Shown: positions 48,106-59,006, counted from the stretch's first letter. The stretch is 64,000 bases of DNA from Isoetes taiwanensis (GCA_021234155.1 JAJEKV010000030.1:13382381-13446380); one strand, 5' to 3'. A program made the numbers and translations. Notes: generated by a model from the letters alone, not told the origin.

Positions 48106-49140
48106 TGTGTGAGTCCCATTTTCAGTCCGAGTCCCAAAATTCAAGATTTGTCCCACCTTAATTAAATACGACTTAGCTACAATGTACACGGGTTTTGATC
48201 CATCTATATGCATCCATAAGTACCGCTTATACTCACAAGCCTTAACCACTACAATTTGATTTGCTACCCCTGGCTTTGCAAAGCGTGCAATCCTGCCCCA
48301 TTCCCTTTGTCCACTGCCTTTTCTATTCCAGATGGAGTGCACTGCAACAAAACCTTGAATACTAGTCAGAGGAGACATCTCGTGCTCCCAAATTTCTAGT
48401 AACAATAAAATATCATATTTTGAAAATATTTTGTAGCAACTAATGAATTTATGAACGTTTGCTGCATGTATATTCCATACAACCCTTGAGAGCTGCAGTT
48501 ACCTATTTAGCTGATTGCCGAACCATCACCTTATCGAATAAAAACTTCTCAGATCATCATCTAGTCAGATTTGGTGATCTTTCAGATTTGATCTGTTCTG
48601 CATTACCCAGTTTTTGGATTCTATAGAATAGAATCTTAAGATCGCTGGTCTATAACGCCCCTCCAACTTCTTTCCTACTCTTGTGCATGAACGTACGCCA
48701 AGTTCATATAAAAGCATTTTATTCTTAAAGAAAACTTCCATCAAATTTTCATTTTCTGTTTCATGGAGATCTGAGACCTTAATATTTGCAGCATATTTGT
48801 TTCCTCCATCTCTGCCGCTCTGTCCTGCCCTTGTCTAAACAACTCAGAAACTTTGTTTTCTAACTTAATCGAAATTTTTTTCATAATATCATTTGGCCAA
48901 GTTATCCTTCTCTTCCTATAGCATCTTGATATGTTCTTTGTCCATCTTGCCCTTGCAGTTCAAGTTCTCTGATACGAATATGAAGTTGTTGATTTTCATC
49001 TGTAACTTCTCAGTGTCCTTTCATGATCCCCTGCAAAACAAATTTCATTCAGCTCTTTCATCTGTGCAAATATCAGTTCCCCATCATCACTGTCATCCTT
49101 GGCTGAAGACTTGGACGGTTTCCCCTTCTCTCCTATAATC
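48106..49140 (-). pseudogene. LINE 5' part: ORF1 coiled coil and endonuclease start
   Basis: Minus strand. Near 49,130-48,880 there is an acidic and coiled-coil-like stretch (SSAKDDSDDGELIFAQMKEL, KLENKVSELFKQGQDRAAEM) as in plant LINE ORF1 or linker regions. From ~48,490 it reads VWNIHAANVHKFI then YDILLLLEIWEHEMSPLTSI, the start of an APE-type endonuclease with the Asn and Glu active-site contexts. RIARFAKPG, YLWMHIDG and VYIVAKSY follow. After that the sequence leaves the family and ends in a tail shared with 57,167-57,236. So it is internally deleted, with no RT present. Confidence 0.6.
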
Positions 49141-49240
49141 GAGATTGCTTCTGATGTCTACTGAGTGCTAGGCGCTAACCTAAAAAAACGGGCATAGTGC
49201 TTTCAAAGAAGGATGTGTACTTTGAATGATGTTAGGCTGA

Positions 49241-49896
49241 GGGTGAGATTCCACTGGCGTCAATTGATGCCTAGAAGTTAGAAGCTGACCAATCCAGTTG
49301 AACGATTTAAAACTTCTGTTGTTTTCTGTGATTCCACTAACAGCGGCAATTAAGCATCGGGTTTTGCTTCGGAAGATGATGTGTACGCTATAAAAATTCG
49401 CTTAACTGTCAGGGGAATCCTCCCACCCTTTTGCACCAGAAACAATTACCCCTCTTCAGATCTTGACACTAATTAGACTAACGGAAGAGATTTTTTGTGG
49501 AACAAGTGCCTTTGTCGTAGTGGAACCATATACATCTGGCTATGGTAGTTTAGGTTTACGAGTTAACTTTGTGGCATCAAATGCCGTAAACCTAAACTAC
49601 CATAGCCAATAATATATGGTTCCACTCGGCAAAGCGCTTGTTCCCAAAAATCTCTTCCGCTAGTCCAATCTTCGTGTCAAGATCTAGAGAGGGGTAATTG
49701 TTTCTGGTGCAAAAGGTCGGGCACCTGACAGTTAAGCGAATTTTTATAGCGTACACATCATCTTCCGAAGCAAAACCCGATGCTTAATTGCCGATGTTAG
49801 TGGAATCACAGAAAACAACGGAAGTTTTAAATCGTTCAACTGGATTGGTCAGCTTCTAACTTCCAGGCATCAATTGTCGCCAGTGGAATCTCACCC
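49241..49896. mobile_element. 656 bp foldback with ~315 bp arms
   Basis: The left arm 49,241-49,559 and right arm 49,586-49,896 are complementary at roughly 90% or better, around a 26 base loop. Outer ends read GGGTGAGATTCCACTGGC and GCCAGTGGAATCTCACCC; inner ends GGTAGTTTAGGTTTAC and GTAAACCTAAACTACC. The sequence TTAGG lies just outside both ends (49,232-49,236 and 49,897-49,901), a candidate target duplication with a 4 base slip on the left. There is no ORF. A transcript would form one long, almost perfect hairpin. Confidence 0.95.
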
Positions 49897-49904
49897 TTAG
49901 GAAC

Positions 49905-52400
49905 TTCGAAATCAATTCAACTTATATAGTCGACTCAAGATAAAGTGTGGCCAATCTATAGGGATTCTTATTTGGAATGTATAATTCTTCTTGGCCGTTT
50001 GCATAGACTTCTATTCGTTTTTCTAACCATATTGGGCGACTACGCAATTTGTTCAATATTCAATGCAAAAAAATAGCACTTACTACAAGAAGCTGAGAAG
50101 CAAATTGGACGGCTGCCTAATTTACCTCTCGACCACCCAATTTGCTTCTCAACTTACTCAAATTGAACAGTTTGTGAGGGACTTTTGTTTCATATGCATG
50201 TTTTTTGGGTTCCCCTAAGGGGGATAAACCCTCATTTGTATAGGGTTGTGGCATATTCTGAGTATATGCTGGAATATACTCAGAATATGTTGATGACTGC
50301 TCCAAACCGATTGTACCCTGTAAGCTGGCGATCATTTGCGTTTTAAATCGAGGATGGTCCAACCGGTTAACTGGCATGGCAGACAGAAGCTCGAATTTGA
50401 TGAATCCGAGTACCATCTTGGTTCGAGTACCCTGGCATTTGGACGATTTACATCCTCATAATTTTCTTCTCGTGGTTGATCCTTGTATCTGCCTTTGGTT
50501 GCCGAAGTGTTTTATTCTGCTGCTTTTAGACATTCGAGTATGCAGAGGCTCTAGATTATGGTGTGGTTCGGGTTTGTAGCAATCTGGTGGTCGCTTCTAC
50601 CCTCCATAGCCAACGCGATGATCATGAATTAAGCCAGGTGTGCTCTGGCAGAGCATGGCAGACTGTAAGGTTTAATTATTTGTTCTTTCCTCTATACTTC
50701 CTGAGTTTGTGTATTCTTGGCTAGGACTGGGATGCCAATTTAAACAGATTTAAATTCGTTTCGCCACAGGAGAACCTTTCCTCATTGGTTTAGCCAAGAC
50801 TTCTCTTAACGGTCAAGGTAAGTTTGTGAAACGGTAAAAATTATATAGCATCTCTTCCTCGCTATAAGGGAATTCATACTTATTCGAAGCTGGGTTTAAT
50901 GATTCGTCATGTAGCAGCTCCATCTACCTCTGTTCTATCACAGATAAGGTTTTCCACAACTTGGCCAGGTTGCTGCATCCAAGATGATGGCAACCATGTC
51001 AAAAAAAATCGCCATGACTTCTAGTTTCTGCCCTCCCGTTGGTACAAACTTTGCCATTTGTAGTTTTTATTTAGGGCTCGTTAGCTAGGGAGTTTAACAC
51101 AGCAAGCACATATAATATTTGGTACATGAGCCTCTATCTGAAGCATGATGCTGAATGGTTTTGCAGGCAAATCGAAGTCAAAATGTCACAAGTTGAGAGC
51201 AAAACCGAGGAGTTCCTTTACAAAACATTTACTGGTCAATTTGCAAACTAGCTCATACTTAAGGTAGCCAATCTAATGCAAGAGCTGCAATTGCTGATGG
51301 AATAGCTCAGGTCATATAGATGTCATCCGTAAGTTATGAATAATTCAAAAATTACTTTCTTTAATCTGATCGTCAATCTCAGCACGGCCTGATTGTTTCC
51401 TTATTCACTTGTAGGAGGATAGCCTAGTTAGTTGAACAACAAGTTTTCCAAGAGCTAAGTTGTAACATAAGCAGTACTGCAAAGCCCAAAATGCTGCAAC
51501 AGGATTTGATGCTGGATTGCTCATTCTTCTGGGTATAGAATACCTTTTTTAGGTTCAACCTAATCTTGCACTTATTTTGCAGCTTAAATACTAGGGGTTC
51601 TCATCCTGTTTTTCATACTCATTAACATTCTCGTAAAGAACATTCTCATCTGTTTTCAACTTGGATAAATCATTTGCAGCAGATGATTTCAATCTTCATT
51701 GCATGACATCTCTTTCATAACCATGTTGTAGCTTACATATTATGTGTATTGTGGTCCACTCTTGCACTCAGCCTTGGTGTCGGCATGGGTTTGGGGCTTT
51801 CAAGGGGAGGCATTTTGAAGAATCCTTCCTAGAATAAGCATTTAGGCCCATTCATATCTATGTCATTCTTCGTCCATGTTATGCTTTTGGGTGTAAGGGT
51901 ATCGACTTAAAAACAAGCCGGGCCAGAGTGAGTCCGTTATGGAGTGTGATAAAGGCAGCCCATCATCAAGAACAAAAGGTATAACTTGCATTTCTGGAAG
52001 CATCTATTGCATTGTGCTGCAGGCTTCTATTCATCCTGCAAACTTACACCTTTCTACATTAGGTCCAGGTTGTCTATTTAATATGGTGCATATTCTCTCC
52101 GGATTAAAGATTTCTTCCTCAATGGTTCCTCTGATACTTCCTTTATCTTGGTATCTTTTCAAGGCAGTTATCAAATATCAAATCTGTTGAAGTAAAAAAT
52201 GGTAGCTCCATCGGTCATATTTCTAATGGTTTTCTGCATTTTTTTATCCTCATTGTCTTGAACATGGGTAGCGTGCTCTGTAGGTTTTGTTCATTTTGTA
52301 GATCTTCAGTCTGTATTCTGCTGAGATGCGATTTATTTATTGCACTGCAATTTTTAAGCTGCACTACATCTGAACTTGACAGCATCAAGGAGGAGAATTT
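49905..52400. other. No firm gene; exon-like fragments only
   Basis: Scattered short open stretches end at splice-like sites, for example GGAGAACCTTTCCTC..GGTCAAG/gtaagt near 50,770-50,820, but they match nothing I recognise. They could be introns or upstream exons of the TMEM42-like gene. GAATATACTCAGAATATG and its neighbour near 50,260-50,290 form a short repeat. Confidence 0.4.
51702..51790. repeat. Segment duplicated at 52,598-52,680
   Basis: CATGACATCTCTTTCATAACCATGTTGTAGCTTA and the following TGTGGTCCACT..CTCAGCCTTGGTGTCGG recur ~895 bp downstream with a few changes. The downstream copy lies inside the open minus-strand frame at 52,407-52,750, so this may be a decayed duplicate exon. 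Confidence 0.75.
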
Positions 52401-52406
52401 ATTACT

Positions 52407-52750
52407 TCATAAGTGATGTGGCTGCAATGCCTCATCTTCAAGATTTTGGATTAGAATAGCTCGGCAAATTTTTTGATTGAGATCCACATTTTTATTATGC
52501 ACTTTAGATATTTCCAAGGATTTTGAGTTCAAATCATTTTGTAACCTATGAATCTTCTCATCAAGGATGGTATGTTCTTCGACAGTTTTGCATTTGTGCA
52601 TCACATCTCTTTCATAACCATATTGTAGCTTATATACTGCATTGTGGTCCACTATCGGACTCAGCCTTGGTGTCGGTTCTTCCGGAGGCAAGAATGGGTG
52701 CACGTTTAGCGTGGGCTCTACGGGTGCGGTGCTAGCTAAATGTGCATCCT
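52407..52750 (-). CDS. Possible exon of unknown coiled-coil protein
   Basis: A minus-strand frame with no stop reads ASTAPVEPTLNVHPFLPPEE, YKLQYGYERDVMHKCK, EEHTILDEKIHRLQNDLNSK, VDLNQKICRAILIQNLEDEA. It ends in a stop at 52,407. The heptad-like spacing of Leu/Ile suggests a coiled coil. It abuts the LINE at 52,755, which may have cut it off from its upstream exons. I do not recognise the family. Confidence 0.35.
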
Positions 52751-52754
52751 TTGA

Positions 52755-53832
52755 AGAGGTATTAGTCCCCTTTTTTTTACGTAATTTAAGTTTGTTACAG
52801 AACACTAGTGGATTCCGAGCATTGTATGGCATGATGCGTATCTGTAAGGAAAGGAATTTTGAACACTGGAATCTTAAGAAATTGCTATTTGGTGTTTTGG
52901 TGAAGCCAGTCATGTTGTATGGCTGCCCAGTTTGGGCTCCAGGGTTGTCAAAATCGGGATGGGCTTGCATTGAAAAGGTGCAAAAACAATTTCTGGCATT
53001 CGAGCTTGGTGTTAAAATCCAGACACCATACAAAATGATGTTGGCTGAGGTCGGGTTTATGCCCATAGAAGCTGAAGCACTTAGTCAAACACTGCATTAT
53101 TTAAGTAGAGTGTTGAATATGGACTCAGATAAACTCCTAAAAAGGGGCTTTACATATGTCAATGCTCAAGGAAGGTGGCTGGTACCAAAAGGTGTTGGAA
53201 TGGGCAAGCACTTGGGGGATTACTCCCTATAGTTGGCGGATAAATTTTCTGATATAAGGGGCTTTGTTGGAGAAAAATTTGTCAATAAATACTGGCACTT
53301 GACACCTGGAGAAGAGATAAAAGCGAGATTTTATAGATCTGGGTTTAATGCTATTGTAGGGGACTCTGAGCAATCATACATGCAAAGCCGGACTTAAGTG
53401 TTAAAGCGGGCAATTGATTTTAATCAACCGGGTATCATCGCATCATTTAGCCATTGAAGTAGGTAGGTGGCATCGTATTCCACGGGAATACCGCCTTTGT
53501 CCGTGCTGTTTGGTACAAATTGAGGATGAGATACATGCTTTCATTGAATGTCCTGCATATGAGGATATTCGGGGGGACTTTAGAATCACATGCAGTAACT
53601 TGCGAGAGCTTATGGAAGTTCAACCAAGGAAACTGAGCGCCTACATCAAAAAGGTATATAAGGAAAGAACAGAGATAATTGCATTTTATGATTATATGCA
53701 GGAGATGGAAGTAGCTCATGAACATTAATTGTGTTCGGAAATGCTTTTGATGTATGATATGTACATATTGTCATATAGATCCTTGTTGGGTCTCAAAATG
53801 GCGTGATCAATAAATTATAGTTATAGTTATAG
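52755..53832 (+). mobile_element. LINE 3' part with (TTATAG)n tail
   Basis: The plus-strand frames read NLKKLLFGVLVKPVMLYGCPVWAPG then IEKVQKQFLAFELGVKIQTPYKMMLAEVGFMPIEAEAL. This is the segment after the RT domain of plant LINEs (L-f..lv.PvlLYG..vW and tp..mllaE.G..Pi). Further on, REYRLCPCCLVQIEDEIHAFIECPAYEDIRGDF near 53,480 is the terminal zinc motif (C..C...EdE.H...eCp.y). The copy ends in AATAAATTATAGTTATAG near 53,832. It is 5'-truncated and frameshifted, and sits upstream of the TMEM42-like exon, probably in an intron. Confidence 0.85.
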
Positions 53833-53880
53833 ATAAAATGGGCTGATGAAAAAAACAGGGAACAGTTGAGCTTGGCTTAG

Positions 53881-54237
53881 AAAGTTGCAACATATTTTGG
53901 AGTCCTGTTGTGCAATGTAATCATGTGGACTTGTTATGTCACCAGTCTTAAGATCCTTTCATCTCTCCAAGCTACAGTTGCCAACTTTGCAGCGAATTTT
54001 CTTCTCTCAGGATTCGCAGGGTTCTTGTTATTTGGTGAAGTTTTGCATATTCAGGTATGTCTTCTACGTTTTTTCCTTGGGTATTGTAATGATCGAGAAA
54101 CTTAGCTAATTATATTAACACTTGATTGAATATCAACTTTAAAGTGGCTTGTAGGTGCTCTGCTCATTCTTTTAGGTATTATGGTCTTAAGCAATGCTGA
54201 TTGTCAGGCTTCTCAGAGCTGCAACAAGGACTCCTAA
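53881..54237 (+). CDS. TMEM42/EamA-like membrane protein, last two exons
   Basis: Exon 53,881-54,054 follows CTTGGCTTAG and ends CATATTCAG/gtatgt. Exon 54,145-54,237 follows AACTTTAAAG and ends in a stop. They join in frame to 88 residues: KVATYFGVLLCNVIMWTCYV, a T-S-L-K-x-L-S-S-L stretch, TVANFAANFLLSGFAGFLLF, GEVLHIQ, WLVGALLILLGIMVL and a short polar tail. That is three hydrophobic segments in the order seen at the C-terminal end of TMEM42-type, drug/metabolite-transporter-like proteins, with the SS..EATV..T.ANF..S and FGE motifs. Upstream exons were not found. The splice sites are intact, so this could be a working gene or a captured fragment. Confidence 0.6.
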
Positions 54238-54500
54238 AATTTTGAGATGATGAAAATTTTTGAGACGAAGAAATTTTACACTGTTAGAACTTCGCTACAT
54301 GCTTTATCCCACCTCTAGAAATTAGAAATGCCCTTACGTGATTCTCTTTTCTGGATTTTAACCAATGACATGTTGTATTGATGTGTATTACAAATAAAAC
54401 CAGCTTTGAAGTAATAAAACATATTTACTTTGCAAAAATTGTTTTCCTTTTTTTTTTTTTTAAATTGGAAGGTATTGATGTCTTTTTGATGTGTGCACAG

Positions 54501-55893
54501 GCTATGCAGTGGTAGATTTAGATCACATGATGAGCTAAATAGCATGGAGAAGAGAGAGGCTATACATATTAGTATGACAGAGACCATACCAGATAGCATG
54601 CAAACACCTGCAGATACAAATGATTTAGAAGGGGAATGTGCAATACGCTTTGAAATGATGGAATGTCCTACTAAAACACCAGGTGGTCACTGGTACTCTC
54701 CTTTCGCCCTGTACAGTAACATGCTTTTAGAGTTCAAATAGGCTGAATGGTTATATCCACAATACTCATTGGAGGCATGTCAAAATGCCATGTATGCAAA
54801 CTCTCAATCACCACAAATGATCTTGTAACATATAGCAAGGGGCAGACTCTTCAACATCCTGCTCCTGCGGTAGAAATGACAGCTTCCTGGAATCCAAATG
54901 AATGCGGTGCACATGGAATCCAAACAAAGAATCCTCCTTGCAGATTTAGCAATGGTCAGAGAACAGTTGAAATAAGAATGTTTCCACGCTAAAGTAACGA
55001 ACGACAATTTTTATTCCAGGTCCTTATATTTAGTCAACTTATGCAAACTATTGCATGGCTAAAGGCAGAAATTTAAAAAGCAAGGCATCAATTATCGATT
55101 TATAAGTGGTGACGTGCCAATGAAGAAATGCTGGCAAGCAATTGAAGTCTTCTAAAAGGTTTCGTTCCTCTTATAAATCGGTTTATCAATCTGGTAGCTA
55201 CAAACTTAATAATAATGCTAAAGATGAAATGAAATGAAATTTACATATGACGTTAAGAACTCGAGCAATAGATCTGTTGGCTGGTATTAAAGATAAATTT
55301 GATTGCAGGATTCTCCCACTAGGGTTTTTCTACTGTCCATCCGCACTGGAGCCGTAGGGATAACTCTTACAGCAGCTTCTCATGTTTACATAGTATGGAA
55401 GATTGCCCATATATTTGAGCACGTTATATCCTTTTACTTTCAAGATTTTGTTGGCTTATGTGCATCAGCTTGAGCCTTGTCTTAACCCAGCGGTAAGTTG
55501 CTAGCATAACTTTAATGTCCTTCCCTTTCACAATGTCAATTGTTACCTTGCAACTGGAAGAACGAGCTGTAGGACGTTGCTGGAGAAAGCGGCCTGTCGT
55601 CATCAAAAGGTAAATAACCTTCTTGTGTTAAGTTTTGTTTTGATCATCTTCCTACTATACTAAATCATCCATCTTTGTAAATCAGGCTATCTGTTGAGAA
55701 TTCTGTAGAGGCAATCATCATGAAGGTTATTAGGAGTCGAAACATCACCATTTTGCCACTTTGTGCACAGCATTCCGAATCTGCTGTAAACAGCCAGGCA
55801 CTCATGCCTAAATCATATGTTTCTTCTTCTTCCATGCATGTTATGTTGTCTTCAGAAATGACATCCACTGCATATGATGCAGATCTAAGTTGA
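54501..55893 (+). pseudogene. RING-SNF2 helicase (RAD5/HLTF/SHPRH-like), C-terminal fragment
   Basis: Plus strand. 54,501-54,741 resembles a RING start (GECAIRFEMMECPTKTPGGH). A shifted frame near 54,776 gives GGMSKCHVCKLSITTNDLV, the RING end. 55,020 starts VLIFSQLMQTIAWLKAE, helicase motif IV; after a frameshift KKQGINYRFISGDVPMKK follows. 55,309 starts DSPTRVFLLSIRTGAVGITL then TAASHVYI (motif V). QLEERAVGRCWRKRPVVIKR ends at donor 55,609, lacking the usual M-G-Q of motif VI. Exon 55,686-55,893 (LSVENSVEAIIMKVIRSRN) ends in a stop. These proteins remodel or ubiquitinate chromatin and PCNA. The ATP-binding half is absent here, so it is a pseudogene or captured fragment. Confidence 0.8.
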
Positions 55894-55899
55894 GAAAGT

Positions 55900-56150
55900 T
55901 CTAGGTTGTTCTATTTTCTGTGAGAAATAAAAGAGTGCCAAAATTAGGGCCAAATTGGTCCACGTCCATTGGAGCCATCTAATAAAAAGTGAGATTGGGC
56001 TCTAATACTTGTTTCAATGAAAATAAGCATTGCCTCTTGCAGATGTTAAACATGCCTTTATGCAAATACAATGAGAACACGACCAAGAACATCTAAATCC
56101 ATGTTTACCAAATCATACACTAGTGCTCTAGCCTCACTCAAATCTAAACC
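55900..56150. other. Downstream of helicase fragment, nothing seen
   Basis: AT-rich sequence between the helicase stop and the SINE; no gene or motif. Confidence 0.5.
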
Positions 56151-56158
56151 ATTAATTT

Positions 56159-56247
56159 TTATTTTTTTTTTGTTTGAAGGCAAGGTTGGTGGGACTTGCA
56201 CCCACCCCAACCCAAGGCCTTACCACTAAACCACCACCGCGATGGGC
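56159..56247 (-). mobile_element. tRNA-derived SINE with target duplications
   Basis: Read on the minus strand, the element begins GCCCATCGCGG. It carries an A box, TGGTTTAGTGG (56,223-56,233), and a B box-like GGTGCAAGTCC (56,192-56,202), the internal promoter of RNA polymerase III. It ends in an A-rich tail (A run at 56,159-56,171). The flanks AAACCATTAATTT (56,146-56,158) and AAACCATTAAATTT (56,248-56,261) are target-site duplications with one base difference. At ~89 bp it is very short for a SINE. It is not a tRNA: no acceptor stem pairs. Confidence 0.85.
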
Positions 56248-56261
56248 AAACCATTAAATTT

Positions 56262-57160
56262 GAACGAAAAGGCAACTTTCAAGAAAAAAGCATGCCAAAC
56301 ATAAATTCAACGACAAAACGAGATAAAGCCTTTATTACACATTTGGAGAGTGGCAAGACATATTGCGCGAAAAGATCTCAAAATATCGTTAAACACCATA
56401 AATGTTCAAATACATCATTCATCAGCGTTCACAACATCCAATCGAATACCTACCTTCAATGCTTCTCCCAATGTAGCCTTTTTTGAATTCTCGAACAAAT
56501 TAAGCGTGTATGCAGCGGACCACCCAAAACTCCTAAGGGAACTCCCGTGGCCCGCGCTTTTGCGCCTGGGTCACCCACATGCCCTTTAGCTTCACGGGCT
56601 TGTCATGGCCCAGTTTTGCCGCCTCTTCCAGCACCTTCAAGGTGATATCAATTCTATATATCAACCACTAAATGAAAACTTACGTTGCCTATTGTCTTGG
56701 TCTGCATGTGTTTTACCCCTCCATTGAACAAGCACAATCCAAGAGGGCAAGAGGGCAACATTATCAGCATATATATTCGATGTTCCATTCAAAGTTCCCA
56801 TCAATCGCAATAGACATCTCTGTACAAACAATGTCAGCTGTCTACTATTCTATTCTATTCTACGTCTGGGCTTAGTTTTATAATTTTTGACAAACATATG
56901 TATGAAAATGAAGTAAGGATTCCACAAATGCATAAATATATACAACCAGCACTTTGCCACGAAAATAACTTTACACTCGAGATATTTTCAAATGCAATCC
57001 AAAATTAAATAATATCATATAGAGAAAGAATAAATAGAAAAAGAATAGAAACAACAAACCATCACTAATAATCCAAAAATAATATCAAGCATATGTTAAT
57101 TTAATTATAATAATGACGGTTAGATACAACGTCTCACTAAGGCAACTAATCACAATATAA
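56262..57160. other. No recognisable gene
   Basis: The frames at 56,196-56,589 and 56,672-56,875 have no known motif. The rest is AT-rich. Confidence 0.5.
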
Positions 57161-57236
57161 AAGATAAGTCGTATTTGATTAAAGTGGGACAAATCTCGAA
57201 TTTTGGGACTCAGACTGAAAATGGGACTCAGAATGA
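57150..57236 (+). repeat. Tail segment shared with 48,106-48,173
   Basis: TAAGTCGTATTTGATTAAAG through GAAAATGGGACTCA (about 65 bp) matches the complement of 48,106-48,173 with few changes. Both copies are followed by an A/T run and unrelated DNA. It looks like a common 3' terminal sequence of two non-LTR insertions. Confidence 0.75.
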
Positions 57237-57249
57237 CAAATTTTTTTAC

Positions 57250-57515
57250 ATTGAATCTTTGAAAGATCGGGAGGGGGAAGGGGAGAAGTTGGGGAGAAGA
57301 GAGAAGAATGGAAGGGGATAAGTGGAAGAAGGGGGAGCAGTTCAAAGGGGCTGGGGCTGAGAAGAGGGGGGGGGAGGGGGAGGTGAGAAGAGAGTGGGGA
57401 GGTGAGTTCAAAGGGGGGAGAAGAGGGGCAAGAGGAGGAGTTGGGGGAGAAGAGGGGGCAAGTGGGAAGAGTTGGGGAAGAGATGAAGGGGAAGGGGAGA
57501 TTGAAAAACCAAAAT
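57250..57515 (+). repeat. Polypurine (G/A) tract, ~265 bp
   Basis: The plus strand is almost only G and A (GGGGGAGGGGGAGG, GAAGAGGGG and similar), with isolated T and C. Such mirror-rich purine tracts can form triplex DNA. The Gly-Glu-Lys frame across it is not a gene. Confidence 0.9.
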
Positions 57516-57627
57516 AACTAAAGGGAATATATCCCTTGAGATTAAAAATACTAATATTAAAATATAATTAATAATTAATTTAATTAAATATAAAATAATT
57601 TAATTAATTTAATAAAAAAATATAAAC

Positions 57628-57655
57628 CATGTTCTCGACTCCTAAGTCGAGAATT
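57628..57655. repeat. Single dispersed palindrome copy
   Basis: TTCTCGACTCCTAAGTCGAGAA, a variant of the window's palindrome family with the central CGCG replaced but the arms intact. It lies alone in AT-rich DNA. Confidence 0.8.
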
Positions 57656-57659
57656 GATA

Positions 57660-58880
57660 AGTCTTGCTCGGAAAGCAAAACAACCCGAAAGCAACAACCC
57701 AGCCAACACCTGCAAATAGGATCGGATATATGCAAACAGGATAGGATCTGGGATCTACAAACAGGGACTCAACAGGGACTCAACTCTCTGGAGCCGGGAT
57801 AGAAAGCCACGCTGTCTTAACCCGGTTTAGATATGCCTAATAGCCGACAGAGAGCCCTTTGCCGGGTGCCGATGTTCTCTTCAGCAACCTTCCTCGTAAC
57901 AAATCCGCTTTTGATTCGTAATTAACCGCCAGCGAGGAGCAAGGAGGTCGCCCCATTGTTCCTTCCGAACCGGTTTAGTTTAGTGTTTTTCTCAAAATTG
58001 GAGATGGAGCACCATGCCGAGTTACCGCACCGCTTTATCGATCGCACCAGAGATCCACGAGATACCGTGAGATCCACATGAATCGGCCTGCAAGATTTGC
58101 AAAAATAGACTGTAAGGAAGTCGGCTTGAAGCGCCAATATCAGAGCGCTTATCTCCAAAGCCATACCGTCTAAGTTTGCATAAGGAATGAAGAAATACAA
58201 TTTGCGGAGCTCGAACTGGTGGTGGACAGGACTGTCAAGGGCACCATCGATTTGTTGCGGCTTATCTTTAGCCAACGGGTCTGCACCATTCAAACAGGGA
58301 GCCGATTTTGCCTTTGTTGAGTCTATAGATCTGGTCTTGAAGATTCAAATGACATCTCCAGAACGTAAACACGAGGATTCGTGAAGAATATGAACACATT
58401 TGGCTGTTTGGTGCAGGTAGTTCCAGCACAGAGCATGGATATGTCGAGCATCTAGCACAGAAAACTTTTGTTGAAGAACCATCTCTAAAATATTCTCGCA
58501 GATCTGGTCCTTCGCTCACGATCTGCCCTGCTCTTGCTTCTTTCTGCCATCTCCGATCTCTTGCCTAAGCGTTTGCCCTTGTCCTGATCCGGCCGGCCTG
58601 CTCCTTTTGCCATTTCGTGCCTTTCTTCTTTAGAGGGCTACGTTTACGGCTAGCAGAAGGAATGAGGGCCATACCGTCTAAATTTGCTCCGTCATAGCCA
58701 TTACGAAGCTCTGTCATTCCTTTTCGACGGATTCGTGGTGCAGATCTGCTGGAAACCAGAGTGGTTTCTCCTTTCTAAGTGGTACAACAGGATCTGCGGC
58801 ACAAAGGTGTGTACCAAATTTCAAAATTCAAATATTGGGGAAAAAGGGCGGGGTATAAGAAACAATTAAATAAGTCTTGA
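57660..58880. other. No firm gene; minus-strand open frame
   Basis: The minus-strand frame 57,922-58,293 (123 codons) reads ...FFIPYANLDGMALEISALIL..., and a similar ANLDGMAL phrase recurs on the minus strand near 58,670-58,690. So a short coding-like segment is duplicated ~500 bp apart. I do not recognise a domain. It is probably part of a decayed repeat. Confidence 0.3.
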
Positions 58881-58930
58881 AAATAAGTCACGTAGAGTGA
58901 GTTTTAAAGTTGTCATAATATTTGTACAAT

Positions 58931-59006
58931 GCATTATTATTAGTTGTAAGGGTAAGTAGGGTAAATATGCATTATTATTAGTTGTAAGGGTAAGTAGGGT
59001 AAATTA
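58931..59006. repeat. 38 bp tandem duplication
   Basis: GCATTATTATTAGTTGTAAG and GGTAAGTAGGGTAAAT occur twice, starting at 58,931 and 58,969. Confidence 0.9.

Noticed and set aside
56190-56250. Functional tRNA gene on the minus strand
   Set aside because: A and B boxes are present but no acceptor or anticodon stem pairs; the tail and flanking duplications make it a SINE.
57308-57517. Gly/Glu/Lys-rich ORF
   Set aside because: It is the polypurine tract read in frame.
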